Part shown: positions 19,965 through 30,790 of the stretch, piece by piece | Position numbering within the stretch: position 1 is the stretch's first letter | Layout: every line of letters begins with the position of its first letter | DNA from: Erinaceus europaeus | Taxonomy: Eukaryota > Chordata > Mammalia > Eulipotyphla > Erinaceidae | Assembly (NCBI RefSeq): GCF_950295315.1 | Contig: NW_026647260.1 | Coordinates: 1-64,000 of the forward strand | Direction of reading: 5' to 3' | DNA length: 64,000 nt | Program-made: the position numbers and the translations under genes | Notes under the pieces: generated by a model | Told to the model about the DNA's origin: nothing | Databases searched by the model: none | The model's input: the letters and a program-made list of their open reading frames with translations, nothing else

Positions 19965-20550
19965 AATTGTCCGCATTTTCTACTGATTCAAAAACTTGAC
20001 ATAATACTGTTCTACAAGTGAGTTGGCAAAATTAATGTGAGAACTGTGGTAATGATTCATCTAAAGCAATACCTTACACATGGGTGATTTCATGGCTCAA
20101 TTTTCACCTTCCTAATCCTTTTGCTCTAGATAGACAAGGGCAGCACAGAAACTGAATTGACCCAGTGGCCTGGTGTTCCCCTGTGGTGCAGGGGTTTAAC
20201 CTGAGGACTCTGTGAAGCAGGGCACACACCTTTCACCAGCCCTCAGCTCTGGCTCTTGTGCTGTGTAAAACTGATTTGATATGTAAAGGTATAAGAAGTC
20301 TGCTAGTGAAACCTCTAATCCTAACCCTACTTTGGTGAAAGAATGTTTATATAGCATGCCCTCTGTCTCCTGTGTCTTTCTGTTGTGAATTCCTGTTAAT
20401 TTTAGAATTGGAATTGTGAGATATAATTCCAACCAAATGTTGATATTGTATTATCTTCCTTTCCTTCTTGGCTTAGTTTCTTTATCTTGTTTGTAAATCT
20501 GTCATTGGAACTGAGAGGCCTGAACAGGGGAGGGGAGGGGGCCCACTGAG
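19965..20550. other. No recognisable feature
   Basis: AT-rich, with a 78-residue minus-strand frame (20432-20196) that has no recognisable motif. Nothing else is seen. Confidence 0.45.
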
Positions 20551-20555
20551 GGGGC

Positions 20556-20745
20556 AGGGCCACATGTATGCCCTGCCCACTTCACTCCCAGGTCAGACTG
20601 GTTTCCTCTGCCCCCCCCTTTGGAGCCTGTGTGTGTGTGGGGGGGTGTTACAGGACTAGGGCCACATGTATGCTCTGTCCACTTCACCCCCAGGTCAGAC
20701 TAGCTTCCTCTACCCCCCCCCCCAGCCTGTGGGTGTGTGTGGGAT
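20556..20745 (+). repeat. Two-copy tandem repeat, ~102-bp period
   Basis: AGGGCCACATGTATGCCCTG ... CAGGTCAGACTGGTTTCCTC at 20556 is repeated at 20658 as AGGGCCACATGTATGCTCTG ... CAGGTCAGACTAGCTTCCTC. Each copy ends in a C-run followed by GCCTGTG and a TG-rich stretch. Confidence 0.85.
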
Positions 20746-20837
20746 GCTTTCAAGTGTCTCCTGATGCCAGAACAGTCTCCCTGGAGTGTGATTGCTAACT
20801 GATTTTGGGCAAGACAAGTATTTTAAGAAATAGTCCT

Positions 20838-21048
20838 GGGGGCCTGTTGTGTTACACCTGGTTGAGCACACATGTTATAGTGCACAAGGATCCAGATTCA
20901 AGCTCCTGGCCCCTATCTGCAAAGGGAAATATTTTTTAGTGGTTAAGCTCTGTTGCAGGTGTCTCCATCTTTCTCCCTATCACCCACTTTCCCTCTCAGT
21001 TTCTGGCTTTTTCTATGCATTAAATAAAGATAATAATAAAATATATTT
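20838..21048 (+). mobile_element. SINE-ii, sense
   Basis: GGGGGCCTGTTGTGTTACACC, TTGAGCACACATGTTATAGTGC, CACAAGGATCCAGATTCAAGC and an (ATAA)-rich tail. Confidence 0.88.
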
Positions 21049-21199
21049 ACATGATAGAAGTTTACATCAGATTGACATTTGAAGTAAGAAAGCTCTTTCA
21101 TGAGGTCCCCTATTATGGGGCCCATGAGTGGAAACAAACTGCTCCAGGAAAGCCATATTTTCAGTAGCTTAACTTTTTCCTTTATTTAATTTTCTTTCC

Positions 21200-21409
21200 T
21201 TTTAAAATTATCTTTACCTATTTATTGGATAGAGACAGTCAGAAATTGAGATGGAGGGGTGAGAGAGTGAGGGAGTGATATAGAGACACCTGCAGCCCTG
21301 CTTTACCACTTGTGAAGCTTTCCTCTTGCAGGTGGGGACCAGAGACTTGAACCCAGGTCCCTGCACATTGTTATGTGTTTAATCAAATGCACCACCACCT
21401 GACCTCCCT
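21200..21409 (-). mobile_element. SINE-ii, antisense
   Basis: TTAAAATTATCTTTACC, ATTGGATAGAGACAGTCAG, CACCTGCAGCCCTGCTTTACC, ACTTGAACCCAGGTCCCTGC and CACCACCACCTGACCTCCC, a full-length antisense copy. Confidence 0.9.
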
Positions 21410-21559
21410 TTTCTCCCTGTGGCATATCTCCCTCCAACACAAAACTGGCATGCTTTGGGAATTTAGCTGTTGTGTCAGGTGTACCATGCCCTCAGTGGTG
21501 AGAGTGGAATGTTTATAAAGATGGAAATGACCACATATGCTGCAGCACACACACAAAAA

Positions 21560-21715
21560 GATTATGTATTTACTAATTATGTTTGTTTTTTCTTTTAGAC
21601 AGACAATTGCTTAACTCTGGTTTAGGGCATTGTGGGGTCGGAACCTGGGACTTCAGACGCTAAGACATGGTAGTCTTTTTGTATAACTGTTATGTTATCT
21701 ACCCTCACCCGTCAA
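21560..21715 (+). mobile_element. SINE-iii copy, diverged
   Basis: GACAATTGCTTAACTCTGGTTTAGG, then GTCGGAACCTGGGACTTCAGACG and TTTGTATAACTGTTATGTTATCTACCC. Confidence 0.7.
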
Positions 21716-21884
21716 TTATGAGATATATAAAGATCACATATTTATATGATGTGATCTGAGCTTGATAGACACAGCTTTGTTTGTCTTACATATTTAGTCA
21801 TTTTGTTTCATTTCGCATTGCTACAGCTTGACCATGTCCATTAAAATATAGAAAAATGGTGATAGCATTTTGTTTTAGTTAAAA

Positions 21885-22084
21885 AATCTTATTTATTTAT
21901 TGGAGACAGCCAGGAATTGAGAGGGAAGGAAGAGGTAGAGATGGAGAGAGACAGAGAGACACCTGAAGACCTGCTTTACCTCTCATGAAGCTTGCCCCCT
22001 TGCAGATGGGGTGTGGGGTCATGGGCCCAGGTCCTTGTGATGGGAACCTGTGTATTTAACTAGGTGCACCACCACCTGGCCCCA
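21885..22084 (-). mobile_element. SINE-ii, antisense
   Basis: TCTTATTTATTTATTGGAGACAGCC, GAGACACCTGAAGACCTGC, CTCATGAAGCTTGCCCCC and ACTAGGTGCACCACCACCTGGCCCC. Confidence 0.9.
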
Positions 22085-22431
22085 GAATTATCATTTAGTT
22101 AGAGCTGGAGATTCATAGTGAAAGAGACCATAGCAGGCTTTTCCAATATGGTTGGGACCCAGCCAAACCTGTATTACACACAGGACAAAGCAGCACACTG
22201 TCCACTGAGTTATTTTGCCCTTGGATGTTAGCATGCTTGCTCCTGGCTGTAGGAGTGAGCCTCATGGATCTCAGACCTGATCACCCTAGTTGTTACCAGG
22301 TGTGTCTAGTGTGTTGCTCTCTTTTTACAGTTGTTAGACCTTAAAGTGGCCTTGGGATTTGCTTTATGTTGTCTCTACATCACATTGTTATCAATATGTT
22401 TCTTGTTCATAATTAACATCTCTAATTACAT

Positions 22432-22435
<4 letters not shown>

Positions 22436-22487
<52 letters not shown>
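22436..22487. repeat. (TA)n microsatellite
   Basis: An uninterrupted run of about 26 TA units. Confidence 0.97.
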
Positions 22488-22490
<3 letters not shown>

Positions 22491-23180
22491 GCTTTTTCTT
22501 TGTGGAGGAAAGACACTGCCTTTTGAAGCATAAGCCCATCAATATGGTTTTAATTTTATACTTTGTGGGATTAATACAGAAGGAATATAGATTCACTATC
22601 TTAAATTATTTCATGATGTATTGCATGTAATTTTATTGTATTGGAATTAGTATAAGAGGCTTAAATTGTTAGGACTTCATTTTGTCATGGTAATGGGGTA
22701 AGAGGTGAAGGGGTAGATTTAGAGGTTTAGTTAGAGGCATGTGGATTCGTTCTAGATGCTGTTGGCATGAGGTGTAATGGCTATTATTAGAACATGAAGA
22801 ATATGATCTATGCTATAGTTGTGATTTATATTTTTATTCTGCTTACTAATAAGTGACAGTGGCTTTGAAAGTGGATGTGTGTGCTATGGCAGTGGGTAGG
22901 AATCAAACACCAAACAATTGAAAAATCATGAGCTTCTTCAATGAGTTACATACTCAAAACTCCCAAGAAATTACCTAAGTGAAAGCTTCAATGACAAATG
23001 GCAGGAACTTGCTGGGGTTTGGGTAGCCAGTTATGAAAATTATCTTGCAAAGCACAATAAAAAGGGACTGTAACTTATACTGCTTATGCTGTGAACCACA
23101 TCTTAGAGTATTACTTGCTATCTTCACATTTCATATAAAATTACACTTACAGGCATTTCATTGCAGCAAGGTTTTTATCT
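22488..23180. other. No recognisable feature
   Basis: AT-rich sequence, with no SINE blocks, no LTR ends and no plausible coding frame. Confidence 0.45.
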
Positions 23181-23183
23181 TTT

Positions 23184-23454
23184 TTAAAAAATATTTATTT
23201 ATTTTCCCTTTTATTGCCCTTATTTTATTATTGTTGTTATTGATATCATCATTGTTGAATAGGACAGAGAGAAATGGAGAGAGGAGAGGAAGATAGAGAG
23301 GGGCAGAAAAAGATAGACACCTGCAGACCTGATTCAATGCCTGTAAAGTGACTCCTCTACAGGTGGGGAGCCAGGGGCTGGAACCAGGATCCTTACCTGG
23401 TCGTTGTACTTTGTGCCATGTGTGCTTAACCCACTGCACTACTGCCCAACTACC
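23184..23454 (-). mobile_element. SINE-i, antisense
   Basis: TATTTATTTATTTTCCCTTTTATTGCCC, GACACCTGCAGACCTGATTC and CACTGCACTACTGCCCAAC. AAGGTTTTTATCTTT to the left and CAAGTTTTTATCTTT to the right look like a target duplication. Confidence 0.92.
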
Positions 23455-25206
23455 ACAAGTTTTTATCTTTAACATGGATTTATTGTTTCCTATTTCTTAT
23501 TTTAATGTGTATGTGATACATACATATAGGAGGGAGATAGAACAGAGCACACACATATATGGAGAGAGTGAGGATACTAGAAAAGTAAGAGACAAAGAAA
23601 AATAAAAGGCAGAGCACATACAGAAGAGCAGAAGGATTTTCTTATTTTGTAAGGTATTTTTATTTACTAAGTCATGATGGAGAGGAGACATCCAGAGCAT
23701 CATTCTCGTTAGGAATATGAAATACTGTCTTAGATTGTTCATGATATAGACATCCACTGCACAATGGATTTGAATTCCAAGGTACTAAACATTTTCTATA
23801 TGTTACTGAAATTGCTTTTTAACCTCAATAATTTATTTTTCTTTATTGGGGGAATTAATGGTTTACAGTCAACAGTGAAATTCAGTAGTTGGTACATGGG
23901 TAACATTTCTGAGACTCTTACATGACCTCTTCTGGGAATATCTCAGAGTGTGATGTATGCACAAATGGGCAACCTCTATCTGCTGTGAAAGGCCACAGGA
24001 ACAATTTCCTTAGCAGAACCCCAAAGGTAGGTGGACATGGACAGGTGTATCCTCTATTCTTTAGTCAGAGTTCCCATCAATATAGAAAACACAGCTTTGC
24101 TTGGGTGCCTGGTGGTCTTGCTATCTGCAGTCCTGCCTGAGCAATAGACTGAGTATCTGGAGGCTCAGCAGGCAGCGAAATTGGATTGGCCAGGCTCAGG
24201 CCCCTGAATTGGGAGGGGTGCACAAGATTCATAGGGTGACAGTGTCTAGGTAGCTGCATGTGGGCTCCCCTAAGCCAGCACTATGTGGAGATTCCATCTG
24301 GGTGGGACTCCCATAGCCAGGGCAAGAGGCTGGGATGTGAGCAGTCCTCAGGCACTTTCCTGCTCTCCTTTGGCCATGCAGAGCTGTGTAAACACAGACC
24401 CCTAGAACTTTCACAGAGAATTAGAGACTGGGAAGTCCTACAACACAGCATCCAGACCTCTGCCATAGGGGGAATTGTCTCAGATGGGTTAAGTATCTCC
24501 TGTTCTGCTTGACTTGTTTTCTTTGCCTGGCTTGCTTTGATGTTCTTTTATTTCATTTTGTCAGAGAAATGCTCAGTGTTGGATGAGTGAGACAAGGGAT
24601 TGGATCTAGGGCTCTGGAGACTCAGACAGGAGTGTCTCTTTGTACACCCACTTGTGCTTTACCAGAGTCTGGGCTTCCTGATTAGCTCCTGACCACCTGG
24701 GGGTGTCTGTAGGTAAGTGATTATGTCTACCTAGCAGCTGTCCTGTGTGATTAGAGGAGGTGAGCTCTGAGCATCCACACACATATATCTGGTGTGTGCT
24801 GCTAGCCCATCAGGTGGCAAGTGCTGGGATAGATCTTGGGGGCTGTGGGGACTGAAGCTACTGCTTTTACCATCTCTACAGGTGAGAACTTGTTATTAAG
24901 ACAGCTTTACAGGAGGTTTTGGTGCTGTGATTTTTTTCCAGCCTTGACTCCTGCTTCTGTATCCTTCTCTGCCTCTCTCTGTCTCTCTCACCTCTCATTA
25001 ATATTTTACTTATGTTTACTTACTTTACTGGTAGGCTCAGATACACAGAAAGAGTTACCAGAGCACTGCTGAGCTCTAGCTTGTTGTGCTGGTGACTGTA
25101 CCTGGGGTTCTGGAGCCTCAGCCTTGTAAGACCTAGGAGGCACAATGGTTATGCTATCTCCCCAGATTTATGCCTGAATCTCTCTTAGAATTTACATGGA
25201 AGATAA

Positions 25207-25213
25207 TATATAC

Positions 25214-25279
<66 letters not shown>
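25207..25279. repeat. (TA)n microsatellite in E2
   Basis: A long, almost uninterrupted TA run at the position where array units carry short ATATAT stretches after the subrepeat donor-like site. Confidence 0.95.
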
Positions 25280-25281
<2 letters not shown>

Positions 25282-25837
25282 TGATATCTCAGAGAGAAAA
25301 GAGCACCCAGAACAGCAATTAGGCCTAGAGGGGCTGGCAATCCAACCTGCAACTTCAGAGACAAGAATCTTGCTGACCATCACAGAGCCTTTAAAAGAAT
25401 ATATACTGCAACTTAAGTATTGTTGGACAAATATTTTGTCTTAGTTCATAATTAACACATATTTATCGGACTCCCTTTTCATAAACACTTGGCTCCACAC
25501 ATGGATCAATATTCACTGCATTTGAAAACAAGGAACATTTTTGCTGGATTCAGTGTTTCAATTGTCACCCTAACTGTATCCATCATTGCACAGATCTTGC
25601 CTCTTTCTTTGCTAGTCTAATGTTCTATAGACATGCATTTGCTTTCATTCTCCAGAAATCCTAATTTCCATGAACACTCAAGGATCAGGGAATTTTTGAA
25701 GCATTCTTTACTTTGTCAGCAGTCAGTCTAGTTGATTCTGCAGTAATTTGGTCTCCCTGTAATTTTATGTTTTAGTACAAATCTTTCCTAGGTCCTGCCC
25801 ATTTTTTTGTCAGACACCCCATGTGAAACATCTTTTT

Positions 25838-26037
25838 TAAATTTATTTTTTATTATCTTTATTTATTGGATATAGCCAGAAATCAAGAGGGTGATAGAGA
25901 CGGGGAGGGATAGACACCTGCAGCACTGCTTCACTACTTGAAAAGCTTTGCCCCTGCAGGTGGGGACCAGGGGCTCAAGCCCAGGTCCTTGAATATTGTA
26001 ATATATGCACTTAACCAAGTGTGTCACCACTGGGCCC
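25838..26037 (-). mobile_element. SINE-ii, antisense, inserted in E2
   Basis: ATTATCTTTATTTATTGGATATAGCC, GACACCTGCAGCACTGCTTC, GGTGGGGACCAGGGGCTCAAGCC and ACTTAACCAAGTGTGTCACCACTGGGCCC. The element is absent from the equivalent place in other units, so it is a later insertion. Confidence 0.88.
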
Positions 26038-26344
26038 ATGAAGCATTTTTTTTTTTTTGCTAGGATGATTTTGGTTTTTAATTAACAGTGCCTTTGGGTG
26101 CACAACACATTTTCTGTTAGGAATACTGGACATTGTCTTAGATTGTTCATGCTATTGACATCCAATGCACAATGGATTTGAATTTCAAGATCTTAAAGCT
26201 TCATCTCTAATGATATGTTACTAGAAGATTTTTTTAAACTCAAAAATCTATCTTTTCTTTCTTGGGGGAATAATGGTTTACAGTCACTAGTTAAATCCCA
26301 CCGTTAATACACGAGTAACATTTCTCAGTTTTCCTTTTTATGTT

Positions 26345-26565
26345 ACATTATTTTTAATTTTCTTTATTTACTGGATAGAGAATGTCAGACATTGAGAAGG
26401 AAGGAGGAGATATAAAGGAGAGATAGTGAGACACCTGCAGCAATGATTTGCCCCTAGCCATGCTTTCCCAAGGAAAGTGAGGCAAGGGGCTCAAAATAGG
26501 GACCCGGGTACATTGTTGTCCGAAGAGTCAAGCAGGTGCACTTCAACCCAGGCACCCTTAGGGTT
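26345..26565 (-). mobile_element. Ancestral SINE-ii shared by all unit copies (E2 version)
   Basis: TTTAATTTTCTTTATTTACTGG, GACACCTGCAGCAATGATTTGCC, GGGGCTCAAAATAGGGACC and AGCAGGTGCACTTCAACCCAGGC form a decayed antisense SINE-ii. It occupies the same position in every unit copy, so it was present in the founding unit. Confidence 0.75.
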
Positions 26566-26704
26566 CCATGTAACTATCTAACCCCATGAGACCCTCCTCT
26601 TCTTTTTATGTTCTCACACATGAACACTCCCCACTGCAGCCCAGTATACTTGACGTTTTATTTTGGTGAAACCCAAGAAATCCAGTCCAAGTTGCCTCTG
26701 CAAC

Positions 26705-26708
<4 letters not shown>

Positions 26709-26747
<39 letters not shown>
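26709..26747. repeat. (TG)n microsatellite in E2
   Basis: About 19 GT units. It is equivalent to the (TG)n that precedes the acceptor-like site in the array units (for example 47606-47638). Confidence 0.95.
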
Positions 26748-26750
<3 letters not shown>

Positions 26751-26835
26751 CTTACTGGTGTTTTTTTATTGCAGGTTGAATTTTTCTAGTAGATCATTAC
26801 CTGTAAGAGTCCAGACACCTAGGATGCACCGTAAA

Positions 26836-27225
26836 GGCACTGGCCAATGAGATTTCTGGCAGGGCCTCTAAGCGTGCCTAAAGAGCCTGGCCTATCAGAA
26901 CACAGGCACTTTCCAGAGGGTGAGCCTCAGAAATAGCTCATCAATAAGAGCCCAGATAGAAGCTGCCAGGGGGCATGTCTGGAGAAACAAGAGATAATGG
27001 AATTCCAGCAGCTGGGCCCTGAGGGCTGGCCTTAAAGACAATGCCAAGGGAGCATAAGTCTGGGCAGGGTGGGTGGTACTTGAGATTGCTGGCCAATCAT
27101 GGACCAGGAGCAGTGAACTTCTAGGTCATGCCCCCAAAATTGGCCTATCAGCGAGCAGGCAGTGGGTTGAAAGCAGGCCTCAGGGAGCAGTTGGCCAGTG
27201 AGAGGCCATGCACCAGCTACTGAGG
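26836..27225 (+). promoter_or_regulatory. CCAAT array of E2, first part
   Basis: GCCAATGAG, CCTATCAG, a decayed ATCAATAAG, GCCAATCATGG, CCTATCAG and GCCAGTGAG at about 50-bp steps. It breaks off at 27225 into a piece of subrepeat. Confidence 0.7.
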
Positions 27226-27231
27226 GTATGT

Positions 27232-27370
27232 CTATTGCATTTTCAGAATTGTTGGCAAATGTATTTGATCTTATTTCAGAATTACCATATATGTACAAGA
27301 CTCCTTTTTCATAAATTCTTGAACCCATACTGGGACCAGGATTTACTACAATTATAAAAGATAGAAACTG
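27232..27370 (+). repeat. Misplaced subrepeat fragment inside the CCAAT array
   Basis: TTTTCAGAATTGTTGGCAAATG, TTTGATCTTATTTCAGAATTACC, CATAAATTCTTG and TTTACTACAATTATAAAAGATAG match the subrepeat segment found at 31735-31860 and 36596-36720. In every other copy that segment lies kilobases away from the CCAAT array. It marks a rearrangement. Confidence 0.75.
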
Positions 27371-27595
27371 GGGGCCAGGGCAGTAGCGCAGCAGGTTAAG
27401 CCTATGTGGTGTGCGGTGCAAGGAACGGCATAAGGATCCTGGTTCGAGTCCCTGGCTCCCCACCTGCAGGGGAGTCACTTTACAGGAGGTGAAGCAGGTC
27501 TACAGGTGTCTTTCTCTCCTCCTCTCTGTCTTCCCCTCCTCTCTCCATTTCTCTCTGTCCTATTTAACAATGACAACAACAATAAAAACAACAGG
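27371..27595 (+). mobile_element. SINE-i, sense, inside E2 array
   Basis: GGGGCCAGGGCAGTAGCGCAGCAGG, GGTTCGAGTCCCTGGCTCCCC, CCTATTTAACAATGACAACAACAATAA and an AACA-rich tail. It sits at the junction between the misplaced subrepeat fragment and the second half of the CCAAT array. Confidence 0.9.
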
Positions 27596-27596
27596 G

Positions 27597-28215
27597 GCAC
27601 CTTCCTGGGCCTGCTCTAGGAACTGGCCTCTCAGAGGGTGGGCCTCAGAGTGCAGCCTGCCAATGGAAGTCGAGAGATGGGTCAGTGGGGCGTGTCCATG
27701 AAGACACCAGGCCAATCAGAGTCAAGCAGAAGTGGCTTGTGGGCGGGTCTCTGGAGGTTGTCCAATGAGCATGCTGGCAGGGCCATGTGGGCGGTTCTCA
27801 AGATTGCTGGCCAATCACTGACTAGGGGCTCTGACCCTCCTGGGTGTGCCCAAGGACACTGGCTAATGAGATTGCTGGCAGGGGTTCTGGGCGTGTCCTA
27901 GGCCTCTGGTCTATCAGAGCCTGGGTGGCGACCTGTGGGCGGGCCTTCTGTAGGAAGCCCGCCAATGGGAGCCCAGAGATGGCTTTAAAAGTGTGTGACT
28001 GCTTCCAGAAAGTGGGAAGTACAGTTTAGCCCAGGGTCAGGCCTGAAGATGCTGTCCACTGAGCTTTTGGAGAGGGCTCTGTGACCCTCTCTTGCCAGTC
28101 ATTGCCAATCATCCACAAGGAACACCAGACCTTCCCAGACCTTGGCTATAGAAAAAGAGCCCTGGCCAATGATGGTCCAGAATGGACAAGCAGGCAGTGT
28201 CTCCAGCCCCTGGCC
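27597..28215 (+). promoter_or_regulatory. CCAAT array of E2, second part, with TTTAAAA element
   Basis: GCCAATGGAAG, GCCAATCAG, TCCAATGAG, GCCAATCAC, CTAATGAG, CTATCAG, GCCAATGGG, then GGCTTTAAAAGTG at about 27982-27994. This is the counterpart of CCTTAAAAGG in U1-U4, in the same relation to the last CCAAT. GTGGGCGGG words occur between CCAAT boxes. Confidence 0.75.
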
Positions 28216-28392
28216 ATTTGGAGGGATGGCAGGAGCTCCAGACATAGCTCTGGGCAATCCAGGCCCTTTGTGATGAATGGCAGCATGGTGATGGGAAGAG
28301 TCTCATTGACTGGCATTAATTCCATGACTGGTCTCTCCCTAGCTTTGGAACTGAATGACTGAATTTCTGCCCTCCATTATTCTCGTGCATGT

Positions 28393-28406
28393 CCCAAGAA
28401 GGCAGC
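28393..28406 (+). promoter_or_regulatory. Weak CTCF-like remnant
   Basis: CCCAAGAAGGCAGC is similar to CCACAAGAGGGCAG with three differences. The preceding text (CTGAATTTCTGCCCTCC) resembles the lead-in to the second CTCF-like site of E1. It lies after the array instead of before it, which fits rearrangement of E2. Confidence 0.35.
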
Positions 28407-29019
28407 AAGCCAGCACAATGGCTTCTAAGCATGACTTGGACAACACTGGTGAAGAATTTTTCCACAGTGCATTTGGACATGTGAATTGGGCAGACTCAGG
28501 AAACATTACTTAGACCTGTGATGTTCTAGGGGCACTCTGGGGGTGGCTAGAAGGTGATAGTCCTGAGGCTCTGACATTAACATTGCACCAGCAAACAGGT
28601 GTCAGTATCTGACATCAGTTCTAGTATAAGCCACACTTGAGCTCTGCTCTGCTCTGCTCAAAATGGATAGGAGCCAGATGAGAGATAGAGAGGGGAAGAG
28701 GACAGATAGATAGTGAGATAGGGGGAGGGGAATGAGAGGGAGACTATGAAACTGAAATAGAGCATTTGAGAGAATGTGGGGAAAGGTGGAGGGAGATAGC
28801 TTAAAGTTCGTTCAAAGATACTGTCATGCCTGGATCTCCATACTACCAGGTTCTACCCCATCACCAGTCCAAGCTAGAGCCCAGCTGTGCTCAATAAAAT
28901 AAATGAATGAATAAATAAGTACTGAAAAATAGAGAGCACCTACAGAAAAGCTTCACAACTTTCTTCTCCCATCCCACTTTTTTGGAACATGAGTTCCTTC
29001 ATTTATTAGGGTGCAAGGT

Positions 29020-29052
<33 letters not shown>

Positions 29053-29612
29053 AGAGCGATCACTGGCACATGCCTTGAAGCTGCATTGCCAGCCATTAAA
29101 CTTGGGTACTCCTGTTTTCCAAGTCTAACACTCATGTTCTTGTTTTTAAGCTTGATTTATTGCTTGCATGCTTCAATTAATTTGGCTCTCTGACAGGCCC
29201 TGTGCCTGTATGTTTCCAAATGCCACTACTTCTGGATTGTCTTTACTTGATAGAAGTGTTTGACAGTGGTGTGGGAAGGAGGATAGCATGGGAGTAACAA
29301 ACAATATACTCTGATCTGGAAATCTTGAAGTTTCTCCATTGAGAGGCTGTCATTTGTGCATATATCAGTTGGTGTGTGTGTGAGAGAGAGACGAGAGAGA
29401 GAGAACCATAGAATCACTGAGGCACAGGTGGTATTGTGCATAAAACTTGGAACATTATGGATTTCAGCTGGATATTGTCACCATTGTAGCTCTCCTTGGC
29501 CCTTGATCACTTTTCTTATTTCAGATATAAAGACCCTGAGAGTGAGAAATCTTTGACCTGAGGCTTGCACTAATAGCTAGTACCTGCTCTTTGTTGCCAG
29601 ACTGCTGTGTGT

Positions 29613-29871
29613 CCACAAGGTGGCAGCAAAGCCCATAGTTGAGTGTAGTGATTTTGTGGAATGAGGAGAACTCCAGGATTTGTGGCCCGTGGACAGCAGG
29701 GTTTGAAATTCACATAGAATGCCATAAACATCTGTTCTTTCCTGTGGGGTGTGGGGATCCCCCAATTGCTGTTTCAAGTGTATGGGGTTTCTCTCTGTCT
29801 GGGATGACTCTACTGGGAGCTGTGAATCCCTGTGCTCAGCTGCATTCTGCTGAGTGTCCACAAGAGGGCAG
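29613..29871 (+). promoter_or_regulatory. CTCF-like pair of E3
   Basis: CCACAAGGTGGCAG at 29613-29626 and CCACAAGAGGGCAG at 29858-29871, both on the plus strand, 245 bp apart. Both fit the published CTCF core (CCA-S-Y-AG-R-K-GGC-R) except for A at the Y position. Both motifs are identical to those of U1 although the surrounding copy has diverged strongly. Confidence 0.6.
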
Positions 29872-29924
29872 AAGCAGGGCGGGACTGAGGCTCCTCAGGG
29901 CAAGGGACCTTGAGGCCCTGGCCA

Positions 29925-30790
29925 AGGAGAGTAGGAGCAGTGTTTCTGGGTGTGTCCAAAGAGCATGGCCTATCTAGCACAGGCACTGTCCTTGGGCGAG
30001 TACAGACAGGAGCTCTGGGGGATCATGTTTGAAGAAACAGGCCAGTAGGGGTGTGGCAGAAGATGCCTGGGGCGGGCCTAAGAGCTCATGTCCAATGAGT
30101 ACGAGGGGAGGGCTGAGTGGGTGGTCATTGTGATTGAAGAGGAGCAGTGACCTTCAGGGGTGTGAAGCAAGGTAGCCTATCAGAGCAGAGGCAGAGTTGT
30201 CAGAGCAGGCCTCAGAGTAGCCCACCAATGAGAGCATGTTGTGCATGTCTCTGGGTGTTGGCCAATATTATCCAGTGAAAGTGCCTGTGGGGCGGGCTTT
30301 CTGGAGGGTGTCCAATGAATGACTGGAGTGGGTCTTGTGGGCAGAGCCCAGGAGGCTGGCCAATCATGGGCCAGGAGCGGTGACCTTCCTGTGCGTGCCT
30401 TGGGACCTGGCCTATCAAGGACGCCCCTCAGAGAGCAGTCTGCCAATGGGAGCCAAGGGATGGCTCGCTGGGGGTGTGTCTCTGGGACCCCAGACCAATC
30501 AGAGTGGAGCAGAAGTGGCTTATGGGAGGGCCTTCCAGATGCTGTCCAATGAGCATGTGGGCAGGTCTCAAGACTGCTGGCCAATCACTAGGGGCTCTGA
30601 CCCTCCTGGGCGTGCCCAAGGACACTGGCTAATGAGGTTGCTGGCAGGGTTTCTGGGCATGGCCTAGGCCTCTGGCCTATCAGAGCCTGGGTGGTGCCCT
30701 GTGGGAGGGCCTGCTTCCTGGAAGTGTGAAGCAGAGGTCATCTAAGGGCAGTCATGGAGGCCAGGCTGCACCTTGCAGAAGCTGTCCACT
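29925..30790 (+). promoter_or_regulatory. CCAAT array of E3
   Basis: TCCAATGAG, CCTATCAG, ACCAATGAG, GCCAATATT, TCCAATGAA, GCCAATCATGG, CCTATCAAG, GCCAATGGG, ACCAATCAG, TCCAATGAG, GCCAATCAC, CTAATGAG and CCTATCAG, mostly at about 50-bp steps, with GGGCGGGC and GGGCGTG words between. It is intermediate in decay between E1 and U1. Confidence 0.8.

Larger units (their letters stand above)
23860..29240 (+). repeat. E2: diverged, rearranged copy of the macrosatellite unit
   Basis: Collinear anchors: 23930-24030 matches the donor-like region at 43405-43495 of U1 (TCTCAGAGTGTGATGT, GAGGCCACAGGAACAA). 24890-25130 matches subrepeat A, including GTTACCAGAGCACTGCTGAGCTC. 25430-25800 matches the subrepeat 3' half. 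26265-26330 matches the GGTTTACAGTCA block, 26345-26565 the old SINE and 26709-26747 the (TG)n. Two CCAAT-array pieces follow (26836-27225 and 27597-28215), then a block shared with E1 (28975-29230 with 10780-10990). The CTCF pair expected before the array is absent. A SINE-ii (25838-26037) and a SINE-i (27371-27595) are later insertions. Confidence 0.8.
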
